DNA of 64,000 nucleotides. Source: Bolinopsis microptera. Taxonomy: Eukaryota; Ctenophora; Tentaculata; Lobata; Bolinopsidae. A program made the position numbers and the translations under genes. The first letter of the stretch is position 1. Each line of letters begins with the position of its first letter. The notes under the pieces were generated by a model. It was not told the origin of the DNA. It did no database searches and was given only the letters and a program-made list of their open reading frames with translations. The stretch covers positions 18,693,401-18,757,400 of the forward strand of contig NC_087082.1 of assembly GCF_026151205.1 (NCBI RefSeq), read 5' to 3'. Positions 1 to 13,300 of the stretch are shown here, piece by piece.

Positions 1-960
1 GTAATTAAGCATGTAAGGGATATTGGCCTATAATTTAAAACCTCATGTTTATCACCTTTTTTATATATGGGTACAACGTGTCCCAGTTTCCACTCCCTAG
101 GTAATGTCCCAATGTTGTAACATGAATGAAATAATAGTGATAATGGGTATGCAAGCCCAACAGCACAGTTTTTCAAAAGTTTCCCATGAATACCATCAGG
201 CCCATAAGCTTTGTTAGAGTTAATATTTGAAAGGATTTTGCGGACCCTTTGGTGGTCAAATGCAATATCAAAGCGCCAATCATTTGAATAATCAATATCT
301 ATGTCGTATAATGATGCTTCAGAGAACTGCTCGAAGAAAAAGCCATTAAATAAGTTGGCCTGGTCCTCTGGGCAGTTGCGGACAATGCCGTTGTAGCTTA
401 CAAACTCAGGAATTCTTTGACTAGCTGTTTTTGATTTTACATATGACCAGAATTTTTTTGTTACAAGAGCGCTATCATCTGATTCATTTAATGTTTCTCG
501 CATTTTTTGAGCAACCACATTTTTGAAGTTTTTCCTGGCGAGGGAGAACGCTATTTGGGCTCTATCGCTTTTATGTCTATCTTTATGCAGTCTTATTTTC
601 TTGCACCATGCATCATAGCACACTGAGTCAAACCATGGATCTTGTCCATCTGTCTTAACTGAGCATTTCTTGATGAATTTGTCAGTGATATTGAAAAGTT
701 TTTCCTTAAATTTTTTCCACCCAATTTCAGGTTCTGTGCCATTAAGCAATGCATTCCAGTCTGTGTGCCGGAGTTCATGGTTTAGCCTCTCCCAGTTCAC
801 GTTTTTATAGTTATAGCACATACGTTTAACCGGCTTCTTCCTATTTACCTTAATGTTGATCTTAAAGTTGATTGTAAAATGATCAGACTTACAGAAGCTA
901 TCTCGCTCACCTACCATTAGGTCACTGATATTAGACTCAGAGTTTGTGAGCAAAAGGTCC
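1..960 (-). pseudogene. 5'-truncated LINE fragment (endonuclease/RT ORF, internal part)
   Basis: Read on the minus strand this is almost identical to positions 38030-38987 of the intact LINE at 37382-40360, covering the end of the endonuclease domain and the first part of the reverse transcriptase. One visible difference is a Ser/Cys change in a shadow frame near 610, so the copies are young. The element's 5' side ends at 960, where the sequence switches abruptly to the SRCR upstream flank (its ATGAAACGATC motif recurs at 3362 and 5182). Truncation on the 5' side is normal for LINE insertion. The 3' part runs off the left edge of the window. It probably replaced the region where the first exons of the SRCR/Ig gene would be sought. 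Confidence 0.88.
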
Positions 961-1073
961 ATGAAACGATCATTAATTGTAATTTTACATTTTAAAGGCA
1001 ATGCCTACGGTTGATGGAAATCTAGCGTCCGGTAACCGGCACAAATATTCTTGTTAATGAATTCAACTCACAG

Positions 1074-1376
1074 ATTTTAGTCTGGTGGACTCTCATGGTG
1101 ATACTATTGGAGCTAACATTCTTGGGTTACTAATCAGCGATGGAGGAACAGTTTGTGACGATTATTTCACTGGTTACTCAGCTGATGCCATTTGTCGTCA
1201 AATGGGATATTTTGGTCAAGTGAGTTGGACATCCGGTAATAAGTGGGGCATCCAGTCAAATTATGATATTACCCTGGACGACGTTTCATGCAGCAGCGGT
1301 GAATGGAGTTCGTGTACATTTTCACTATCGAACAATTGTGGTCACAGTAAAGATGTGTTTTTACAGTGTGATGGAG
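1074..1376 (+). CDS. SRCR-domain exon, copy 1
   Basis: A scavenger receptor cysteine-rich domain in one phase 1-1 exon, with acceptor CACAG before 1074 and donor GTGAGT at 1377. Six cysteines in the group A pattern are visible, in the contexts GTVCDD, DAICRQMGY, DDVSC, SSC, NNC and FLQC. It ends CDGG before the donor, two codons' worth of sequence different from copies 2 and 3. The upstream flank is cut at 960 by a LINE fragment. Confidence 0.85.
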
Positions 1377-4300
1377 GTGAGTCAACATCATAAATTAAAG
1401 GACACCCTGTATAACTGGGTTAAAAGTAATTTGATACCATAAAATATTGTTCAGTAATGAGTAAACAAGTCGAAGCACCTTCCGTTTCTAGCCCTAACTA
1501 AGCAGTGCGCCATCGACAGTAAGACGCGCGCGCTGACCATTTAATGGTTTTTTAGCTCGTATTTCGGCCAGCACATTATTTCGGAAACAATCAAAAAGTT
1601 ATAATACTTCCCATATAACAATTTTGTTGAAATTTGGTCAGCTTACGTAAACACTTATGTTCTACTGAACCTAATTTAGTTTGAGCAATTTTGATGGTCA
1701 GAATTTGAGTTATCAACGAATTTATACCTATTTTATCATTTTTAGACCTCTTAATCAAGACCAATCTCTCCAAACTAAATTAGGTTCGGTAGTTAAGTAT
1801 GATTAAAAAGTTCTGACAAATTTTCAGCATGATTCATGTTCAGGAACCGAAGATATGACAGAATAATACGACAAAAATCAACGAATTTCGTCAAATTACG
1901 CGACTTTTACGCCTAATTTTGCTTGCTAAAGCCGCGCACCATCAAATATGGCACATAGGCGAAACTCACTGATCATTCCAAAAATTATTAATCAACTATA
2001 TACAGCAAACACAAGATAATAGAAAATAAATCATAAAATCGAGTGGCCGAGTAGTCTCGACTCACCCATAGCTTCTCCATAAGCGTCTATCATGAGCTTT
2101 GTACACTAAATCGTTGAAATTACTTAAACTAAATCTTTTATTTACAATCACAATAATATTCTTTGTCATAAAGTCTTTTAATAATAAATCAAATAAATTC
2201 GAACGAGGTCTGCCCCTCCTTCCTTTGTAGTCAAAACATCCTAAACATGCAAATCTAAAAGATAAGAAAGCGGGAGTGTCATCACCGCTTCTGAGAACGT
2301 GCCCAAGCATCTTCCATCTTGCTTTCTTGATCCTTTCAGTAAGGGGTCTGACATTACATCTCTTATATAAATTCTCGTTACTGATAACCGTAGGCCAATA
2401 GGTGTTGATTATCTGTCTCAGATGCTTTCTTTGAAGAACGTCGACAGATGCCATTACGGTTTCAGGAGCAGCCCAGCTGCTACAGTTATACAACAACACT
2501 GAAGTGACAAGAGCTTCGTACAGCTTCAGCTTTCTACTCTCACTGATCTGAACAGAACTATTCAACCAGACTTTCTTGTAGGTGTAAAAGGCAACATTGG
2601 CTTTGTTGCGTCTGTTGACAATATCTCTTTCTGAACAGAGCTTTGATTCTAATAGCACTGACTCTCGCCACTCTTCATCTCCTCTAATTTTATTCCAAAA
2701 AGGTATTGCAAATTTAGTACTGTGAAAATTCTCACAGTCTCTAGAAAACAATGGTACAAAAATTTTGAAAATCCGAGCAAGTTTATTTTTATCGTGCACT
2801 CCCTACCCTAACATAACCTTTAATTGTACCAAACTGATAACCATGAAACGTTACTTCATCTTATAAATGTGTTAAGAAGTTCAAGCTTTTCTTTACTTGA
2901 TCATTGATCATGATTGCGGTACAACATACAAAAATCTCGTTTTGTTGTGAATGCTTGGTGCAACCACCGACTTGGCCCCGATAATGATATTTGTAATCCG
3001 TTATATTGTTGAACAAATTATGATGCTGATATTATGTTAAACATGATTGTCGAGTGATTGATTTGTTAGGTATACGAAATGGACCATAAATGTTATTAGG
3101 AGTTACATTACCTACTACGGATTTCACGACTACCATTTTATTTAATCTAACAACTTATGTAAACTTGTAAACTAGCATTCCTTCACATAACTTTTTTTCT
3201 TCAAAGTTTTGACTGCATATCACCACACAGGCGCAGGCTACGGTATCCAGTCATTCAACTTTTCAAATTTGAATAATTGACAATGGCAACCCATCCATTT
3301 TGTGCTCTGTAGCGCCCCAAGAATGATGAATAAAGAACCATTATTTGATAGTTTGACCAACATGAAACGATCATTAATTGTAATTTTACATTTTAAAGGC
3401 AATGCCTACGGTTGATGGAAATCTAGCGTCCGGTAACCGGTGCAATTATACTTGTTAATGAATTCAACTCACAGATTTTAGTCTGGTGGACTCTCATGGT
3501 GATACTATTGGAGCTGGCATTCTTGGGTTACTAATCAGCAATGGAGGAACAGTTTGTCACGATTATTTCACTGATTACTCAGCTGATGCTATTTGTCGTG
3601 AAATGGGATACATGGGTCAAATGACTTGGACATCCGGTAATAAGTGGGGCATCCAGTCAAATTATGATATTACCCTGGACGACGTTTCATGCAGCAGCGG
3701 TGAATGGAGTTCGTGTACATTTTCATTATCGAACAATTGTGATCACAGTAAAGATGTGTTTTTACAGTGTTATCAAATTGGTGAGTCAACATCATAAATT
3801 AAAGGACACCCTGTATAATTTGGTTAAAAGTAATTACTAATTTGATACCATAAAATATTGTTCAGTAAACAAGTGGAAGCACCTTCCGTTTCTAACCCTA
3901 ATATAACCCTTAATTGTACCAAACTGATAACCATGAAACGTCACTTCATTTTATACATGTGTTAAGTAGTTCAAGCTTTTCTTTACTTGATCATTGATCA
4001 TGATGCGGTACAACATACAAACATCTCGTTTTGTTGTGAGTGCTTGGTGCAACTACCGACTTGGCTCCCGATAATGATATTAGTAATCCGTTATATTGTT
4101 GAACAAATTATGATGCTGATATTACGTTGAACATGATTGTCGAATAATTGATTTGTTATACGGCCCCACAAAAAACCTCACCGAACCTCCACGCGGTGTG
4201 GGGTGGGTGACTCGAACGGGAGGTGCATGGGTGTTTCTAACCTATGCAAAGGAAGGGACTAGGCATCTCAACAACAAAGGAAAGGCTATAATAGCCTTTA

Positions 4301-7300
4301 CTAACCTTAGACCCGCAGCATAACCGCTTTTCCCACAGGCAAATAACACCTTCCGCAGGAAAATAACACGCTCACAGGCTCCCACATGACGTTTTAACCC
4401 CAGGATTTGGTTTTGGATCGGACACTCAAAACAACGATAGAGGAGCGGTCTACACGCTCACAGACTACAACGTCTCGTGCAGAAACCCCAGGATTTAACA
4501 CGCTCACAGGCTACCACGTCTCGTGTACCCTAGGATTTGGTTATGGATCGGACACTCAAAACAACGATAGAGGAGCGGTCTACAGTGACAGAGTGACGTT
4601 ACAGGAACATTGCAAACTCCTACGATTTTCACGTAGCAGGCCATGAACTCCCCTGGAAGTCCCTGTCTCTCCGTCGTTAACCCGGCGGGGTTGCAACAGG
4701 GGCGGTGGTAACAGAACTTCAAGACTCTCGGAGTCTGTTGTCGATATCTATGTTTAATATATTTATGGTATATAATTTGAAAGTCTCTATCTCCGGCAGC
4801 AGGAGTTGGAGAATGGGGACGCGTTGTGAAAGCCACCGTAAGGAAGGCTTACTGTCGACGCCGACCAATCAAAAGAAAATTTGTTATACGAAATAGACCA
4901 TAAATGTTATTATCATATTATGAGTTACATTACCTACCTACTACGGATTTCACGACTACCATTTTATTTAATCTAACAACTTATGTAAAGTTGTAAACAA
5001 CCATTCCTTAACATGGCTTTTTTTCTTCAAAGTTTTAACTGCATATCACCACACAGGCTACGGTGTCCGGTCATTTAACTTTTAAAATTTGAATAATTGA
5101 CAATGGCAACCCATCCATTTTGTGCTCTGTAGCGCCCCAAGAATGATGAGTAAAGAACCATTATTTGATATTTTGACCAACATGAAACGATCGTTAATCG
5201 TAATTTTACATTTTAAAAGGCAATGCTTACGGTTGATGGAAATCGAGCGTCTGCTTACCAGCGCAATTATTTTTGTTAATGAATTCAACTCACAGATTTT
5301 AGTCTGGTGGACTCTCATGGTGATACTATTGGAGCTGGCATTCTTGGGTTACTAATCAGCGACGGAGGAACAGTTTGTGACGATTATTTCACTAAAGACT
5401 CAGCTGATGCAATTTGTCGTGAAATGGGATACTTTGGTCGAATGAGTTGGACATCCGGCAATAAATGGGGCATCCAGTCAAATTATGATATTACCCTGGA
5501 CGACGTTTCATGCAGCAGCGGTGAATGGAGTTCGTGTACAATTTCATTATCGAACGATTGTGATCACGATGAAGATGTGTTTTTACAGTGTGATGGAATT
5601 GGTGAGTCAACATCATAAATTAAAGGACACCTTGTATAATTGGGTTAAAAGTAATTTGATACCATAAAATATTGTTCAGTAAACAAGTCGAAGAACCTTC
5701 TGTTTCTAACCCTAATATAACCCTTAATTGTACCAAACTGATAACCATGAAACGTTACTTCATCTTATACATCATTGTGTTAATAAGTAGTTCAAGCTTT
5801 TCTTAATTTCTTTACTTGATCATTGATCATGAATGCGCTACAACATACAAACATCTCGTTTTGGTCGTTGGTGCAACCACCGACTTGGCCCCGATAAATG
5901 ATCCGTTATATTGTTGAACAAATTATGATACTGATATTATGTTGATAACTGATAACCATGAAACGTCACTTCAGATGTTGAATCAGTTAACATAGAAGTG
6001 AAGAAAGGCTCTCACGCAACGATTTCGTGTATCATCACTGGCATAACAGAAATAGCAACAGTGACCTGGCGAACAAGTACAGGACCAGTTCCAGCTGAAA
6101 AGTTCACCCCTGTTCAAGGAAGTCACTCTGCAGGGACACAAACATCAACTCTTGCCGTAGACGGAACTCTCGTAACCGAAGATACTGCCTACACTTGCAG
6201 AGTCACTTCCGGATCTTTACCTGATTCCAACTTCTCTGATACCTCTGTCAATCTAAACGTTTATGGTATGTTCTTTAACGCTAACAGTAATTTCTATCTC
6301 ACCTCCAATCTCCATATTCTAATTCAATTCAGTTAACGGAATTGTTTTGATGATCCGTTGGTTGTAATTGTAGAATTTGTAGAATTTGTAAATTTACCAA
6401 AACTCACTTCAGACGTTGAATCAGTTTACACAGAAGTGAAGAAAGGCTCTTACGCAACGATTTCGTGTATCATCACTGGCATAACAGGAACAGCAGCAGT
6501 GACCTGGCGAACAAGTACAGGATCTGTTCCAGCTGAAAAGTTCACCCATGTCCAAGGAAGTTACTCTGCAGGGACACAGAAGTCAACTCTTGCCGTAGAC
6601 GGAACTCTTGTCAACAAAGATACTGCCTACACTTGCAGAGTCACTTCCGGATCTTTACCTGATTCCATCTTCTCTGACACCACTGTCAATCTAAACGTTT
6701 ATGGTATGTTCTTTAACGCTAACAGTAATTTCTATCTCACCTCCAATCTCCATATTCTAATTCAATTCAGATAACGGAATTGTTTTGATGATCCGTTGGT
6801 TGTAAATTGTAGAATTTGTAGAATTTGTAAATTTACCAAAACTCACTTCAGACGTTGAATCAGTTAACACAGAAGTGAAGAAAGGCTCTTATACAACTAT
6901 TTCGTGTATCATCACTGGCATAACAGAAACAGCAGTAGTGACCTGGCGAACAAGTACAGGACCTGTTCCAGGCGATAAGCTCGTCCCTACCCAAGGAAGA
7001 CACTCTGCAGGGACACAGACGTCAACTCTTGCCGTAGACGGAACTCTTGTCAACGAAGATACTGCCTACACTTGCAGAGTCACTTCCGGATCTTTACCTG
7101 ATTCCAACTTCTCTGATACCACTGTCAATCTAAACGTTTATGGTATGTTCTTAAACGCTAATGCAGTAATTGTGCGATATATTTTTCGATTCATGAACGA
7201 ATTTCTATCCTTTCTTCATGTTCCAATTCACATCAGATCAAGGAAATGATTTCATGATGCGTCAGTTATAAATTGTAGAATTTGTAAATTTACCAAAACT

Positions 7301-10300
7301 CATTTCAGACGTTGAATCAGTTAACACAGAAGTGAAGAAAGGCTCTTACGCAATGATTTCGTGTATCATCACTGGCATAACAGAAACATCAGCAGTTACC
7401 TGGCGAACAAGTACAGGACCTGTTCCAGGCGATAAGTTTACCCCTGTTCAAGGAAGTTACTCTGCAGGGACACAAACATCAACTCTTGCCGTAGACGGAA
7501 CTCTTGTCAACGAAGATACTGCCTACACTTGCAGAGTCACTTCCGGATCTTTACCTGATTCCAACTTCTCTGATACCACTGTCAATCTAAACGTTTATGG
7601 TATGTTCTTTAGACGCTAACAGTAAGCTTACAATCTATTCATCGATTCATGAACTAATTTTTATCCTTCCTTCTTATTCCAATTCACATCAGATCAAGGA
7701 AATGATTTCATTATTTGTCGGTTATAAATTTTAGAATTTGTAAATTTACCAAAACTCATTTCAGACGTTGAATCAGTTAACACAGAAGTGAAGAAAGGCT
7801 CTTACGCAACGATTTCGTGTATCATCACTGGCATAACAGAAACAGCAGCAGTGACCTGGCGAACAAGTACAGGACCTGTTCCAGCTGAAAAGTTCACCCC
7901 TGTCCAAGGAAGTTACTCTGCAGGGACACAGACGTCAACTCTTGCCATACACGGAACTCTTGTCAACGAAGATACTGCCTACACTTGCAGAGTCACTTCC
8001 GGATCTTTACCTGATTCCAACTTCTCTGATACCACTGTCAATCTTAAAGTTTATGGTATGTTCTTTAACGCTAACAGTAATTTCTATCTCAACTCCAATC
8101 TCTATATTCTAATTCAATTCAGTTAACGGAATTGTTTTGATGATCCGTTGGTTTTAAATTGTAGAATTTGTAGAATTTGTAAATTTACCAAAACTCACTT
8201 CAGACGTTGAATCAGTTAACACAGAAGTGAAGAAAGGCTCTTACGCAACGATTTCGTGTATCATCAATGGCATAACAGAAACAGCAGCAGTGACCTGGCG
8301 AACAAGTACAGGACCTGTTCCAGCTGAAAAGTTCACCCCTGTCAAAGGAAGTTACTCTGCAGGGACACAGACGTCAACTCTTGCTGTAGACGGAACTCTT
8401 GTCAACGAAGATACTGCCTACACTTGCAGAGTCACTTCCGGATCTTTACCTGATTCCAACTTCTCTGATACCACTGTCAATCTAAACGTTTATGGTATGT
8501 TCTTTAACGCTAACAGTAATTTCTATCTCAACTCCAATCTCCATATTCTAATTCAATTCAGTTAACGGAATTGTTTTGATGATCCGTTGGTTTTAAATTG
8601 TAGAATTTGTAGAATTTGTAAATTTACCAAAACTCACTTCAGACGTTGAATCAGTTAACACAGAAGTGAAGATAGGCTTTTACGCAACGATTTCGTGTAT
8701 CATCACTGGCATAACAGAAACAGCAACAGTTACCTGGCGAACAAGTACAGGACCTGTTCCAGGCGATAAGCTCGTCCCTACCCAAGGAAGTTACTCTGAT
8801 GGGACACAGACATCAACTCTTAAAGTAGACGGGACTCTTGTCAACGAAGATACTGCCTACACTTGCAGAGTCACTTCCGGATCTTTACCTGATTCCAACT
8901 TCTCTGATACCATTGTCAATCTAAACGTTTATGGTATGTTCTTAAACGCTAATGCAGTAATTGTGCGATATATTTTTCGATTCATGAACGAATTTTTATC
9001 CTTTCTTCATACTCCAATTCACATCAGATCAAGGAAATGATTTCATGATCCGTCAGTTATAAATTGTAGAATTTGTAAATTTACCAAAACTCATTTCAGA
9101 CGTTGAATCAGTTAACACAGAAGTGAAGAAAGGCTCTTACGCAATGATTTCGTGTATCATCACTGGCATAACAGAAACATCAGCAGTTACCTGGCGAACA
9201 AGTACAGGACCTGTTCAAGGCGATAAGTTTACCCCTGTTCAAGGAAGTTACTCTGCAGGGACACAAACATCAACTCTTGCTGTAGACGGAACTCTTGTCA
9301 ACGAAGATACTGCCTACACTTGCAGAGTCACTTCCGGATCTTTACCTGATTCCAACTTTTCTGATACCACTGTCAATCTAAACGTTTATGGTATGTTCTT
9401 TAGACGCTAACAGTAAGCTTACAATCTATTAATCGATTCATGAACTAATTTTTATCCTTCCTTCTTATTCCAATTCACATCAGACCAAGGAAATGATTTC
9501 ATTATTTGTCGGTTATAAATTTTAGAATTTGTAAATTTACCAAAACTCACTTCAGACGTTGAATCAGTTAACACAGAAGTGAAAAAAGGCTCTTACGCAA
9601 CGATTTCGTGTATCATCACTGGCATAACAGGAACAGCAGCAGTGACCTGGCGAACAAGTACAGGACCTGTTCCAGGTGATAAGCTTGTCCCTACCCAAGG
9701 AAGTTACTCTGATGGGAGACAGACGTCAACTCTTGCCGTAGACGGGACTCTTGTCAACGAAGATACTGCCTACACTTGCAGAGTCACTTCCGGATCTTTA
9801 CCTGATTCCAACTTCTCTGATACCACTGTCAATCTAAACGTTTATGGTATGTTCTTTAAACGCTAATGCAGTAATTGTGTGATATATTTTTCGATTCATG
9901 AACTAATTTCTATCCTTCCTCCATATTCCAATTCACATCAGATCAAGGAAATGATTTCATGATTTGTCGGTTATAAATTGAAGAATTTGTAAATTTACCA
10001 AAACTCATTTCAGACGTTGAATCAGTCAACACAGAAGTGAAGGAAGGCTCTTACGCAACGATTTCGTGTATCATCACTGGCATAACAGAAACAGCAGCAG
10101 TGACCTGGCGAACAAGTACAGGACCTGTTCCAGCTGAAAAGCTCACCCCTGTCAAAGGAAGTTACTCTGCAGGGACACAGACGTCAACTCTTGCTGTAGA
10201 CGGAACTCTTGTCAACGAAGATACTGCCTACACTTGCAGAGTCACTTCAGGATCTTTACCTGATTCCAACTTCTCTGATACCACTGTCAATCTAAACGTT

Positions 10301-13300
10301 TATGGTATGTTCTTTAACGCTAACAGTAATTTCTATCTCACCTCCAATCTCCATATTCTAATTCAATTCAGTTAACGGAATTGTTTTGATGATCCGTTGG
10401 TTGTAAATTGTAGAATTTGTAGAATTTGTTAATTTACCAAAACTCACTTCAGACGTTGAATCAGTTAACACAGAAGTGAAGAAAGGCTCTTACGCAACGA
10501 TTTCGTGTATCATCACTGGCATAACAGAAACAGCAGCAGTGACCTGGCGAACAAGTACAGGACCTGTTCCAGGCGATAAGCTCGTCCCTACCCAAGGAAG
10601 TTACTCTGATGGGAGACAGACATCAACTCTTGCCGTAGACGGGACTCTTGTCAACGAAGATACTGCCTACACTTGTAGAGTCACTTCCGGATCTTTACCT
10701 GATTCCAATTTCTCTGATACCACTGTCAATCTAAACGTTTATGGTATGTTCTTTAAACGCTAATGCAGTAATTGTGTGATATATTTTTCGATTCATGAAC
10801 TAATTTCTATCGTTCCTCCATATTCCAATTCACATCAGATCAAGGAAATGATTTCATGATTTGTCGGTTATAAATTGTAGAATTTGTAAATTTACCAAAA
10901 CTCATTTCAGACGTTGAATCAGTCAACACAGAAGTGAAGAAAGGCTCTTACGCAACGATTTCGTGTATCATCACTGGCATAACAGAAACAGCAGCTGTGA
11001 CCTGGCGAACAAGTACAGGACCTGTTTCAGCTGAAAAGTTCACCACTGTCCAAGGAAGTTACTCTGCAGAGACACAGACGTCAACTCTTGCCGTAGACGG
11101 AACTCTTGTCAACGAAGATACTGCCTACACTTGCAGAGTCACTTCAGGATCTTTACCTGATTCCAACTTCTCTGATACCACTGTCAATCTAAACGTTTAT
11201 GGTATGTTCTTTAACGCTAACAGTAATTTCTATCTCACCTCCAATCTCCATATTCTAATTCAATGCAGTTAACGGAATTGTTTTGATGATCCGTTGGTTG
11301 TAAATTGTAGAATTTGTAGAATTTGTAAATTTACCAAAACTCACTTCAGACGTTGAATTAGTCAACACAGAAGTGAAGAAAGGCTCTTACGCAACGATTT
11401 CGTGTATCATCACTGGCATAACAGAAACAGCAGCAGTGACCTGGCGAACAAATACAGGACCTGTTCCAGGCGATAAGCTCGTCCCTACCCAAGGAAGTTA
11501 CTCTGATGGGAGACAGACATCAACTCTTGCCGTAGACGGGACTCTTGTCAACGAAGATACTGCCTACACTTGTAGAGTCACTTCCGGATCTTTACCTGAT
11601 TCCAACTTCTCTGATACCACTGTCAATCTAAACGTTTATGGTATGTTCTTTAAACGCTAATGCAGTAATTGTGTGATATATTTTTCGATTCATGAACTAA
11701 TTTCTATCCTTCCTCCATATTCCAATTCACATCAGATCAAGGAAATGATTTCATGATTTGTCGGTTATAAATTGTAGAATTTGTAAATTTACCAAAACTC
11801 ATTTCAGACGTTGAATCAGTCAACACAGAAGTGAAGAAAGGCTCTTACGCAACGATTTCGTGTATCATCACTGGCATAACAGAAACAGCAGCTGTGACCT
11901 GGCGAACAAGTACAGGACCTGTTTCAGCTGAAAAGTTCACCACTGTCCAAGGAAGTTACTCTGCAGAGACACAGACGTCAACTCTTGCCGTAGACGGAAC
12001 TCTTGTCAACGAAGATACTGCCTACACTTGCAGAGTCACTTCAGGATCTTTACCTGATTCCAACTTCTCTGATACCACTGTCAATCTAAACGTTTATGGT
12101 ATGTTCTTTAACGCTAACAGTAATTTCTATCTCACCTCCAATCTCCATATTCTAATTCAGTTCAGTTAACGGAATTGTTTTGATGATCCGTTGGTTGTAA
12201 ATTGTAGAATTTGTAGAATTTTTAAAGTTACCAAAACTCACTTCAGACGTTGAATCAGTTAACACAGAAGTGAAGAAAGGCTCTTACGCAACGATTTCGT
12301 GTATCATCACTGGTATAACAGAAACAGCAGCAGTGACCTGGCGAACAAGTACAGGACCAGTTCCAGCTGAAAAGTTCACCCCTGTTCAAGGAAGTCACTC
12401 TTCAGGGACACAAACATCAACTCTTGCTGTAGACGGAACTCTTGTAAATGAAGATACTGCCTACACTTGCAGAGTAACTTCCGGATCTTTACCTGATTCC
12501 AACTTCTCTGATACCACTGTTAATCTAAACGTTTATGGTATGTTCTTTAGACGCTAACAGTAAGCTTACAATCTATTTATCGATTCATGAACTAATTTTT
12601 ATCCTTCCTGCATATTTCAATTCACATCAGATCAAGGAAATGATTCATGATTTGTCGGTTATAAATTGTAGAATTTGTAAATTTACCAAAACTCACTTCA
12701 GACGTTGAATCAGTTATCACAGAAGTGAAGAAAGGTTCTTACGCAATGATTTCGTGTATCATCACTGGCATAACAGAAACAGCAGCAGTTACCTGGCGAA
12801 CTAGTACAGGACCTGTTTCAGCTGAAAAGTTCACCCCTGTTCAAGAAAGGCACTCTGCAGGGACACAGACGTCAACTCTTGCTATAGACGGAACTCTTGT
12901 CAACGAAGATACTGCTTACACTTGCAGAGTCACTTCCGGATCTTTACCTGATTCCAACTTCTCTGATACCACTGTCAATCTAAACGTTTATGGTATGTTC
13001 TTTAACGCTAACAATAATTTCCAATCTCCATATTCTAATTCAATTCAGTTAACGGAATTGTTTTGATGATCCGTTGGTTGTAAATTGTAGAATTTATAGA
13101 ATTTGTAAATTTACCAAAACTCACTTCAGACGTTGAATCAGTTAACACAGAAATGAAGAAAGGCTCTTACGCAACGATTTCGTGTATCATCACTGGCATA
13201 ACAGGAACAGCAGCAGTGACCTGGCGAACAAGTACAGGACCTGTTCCAGGCGATAAGCTCGTACCTACCCAAGGAAGTTTCTCTGATGGGACACAGACAT

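Noticed and set aside
4190-4230. tRNA or tRNA-derived SINE head
   Set aside because: Only a T-loop-like GTTCGAGTC is seen; no cloverleaf or A box could be drawn.
4407-4896. Several short ORFs on both strands
   Set aside because: They lie in the 717-bp insertion, overlap each other and resemble no family.
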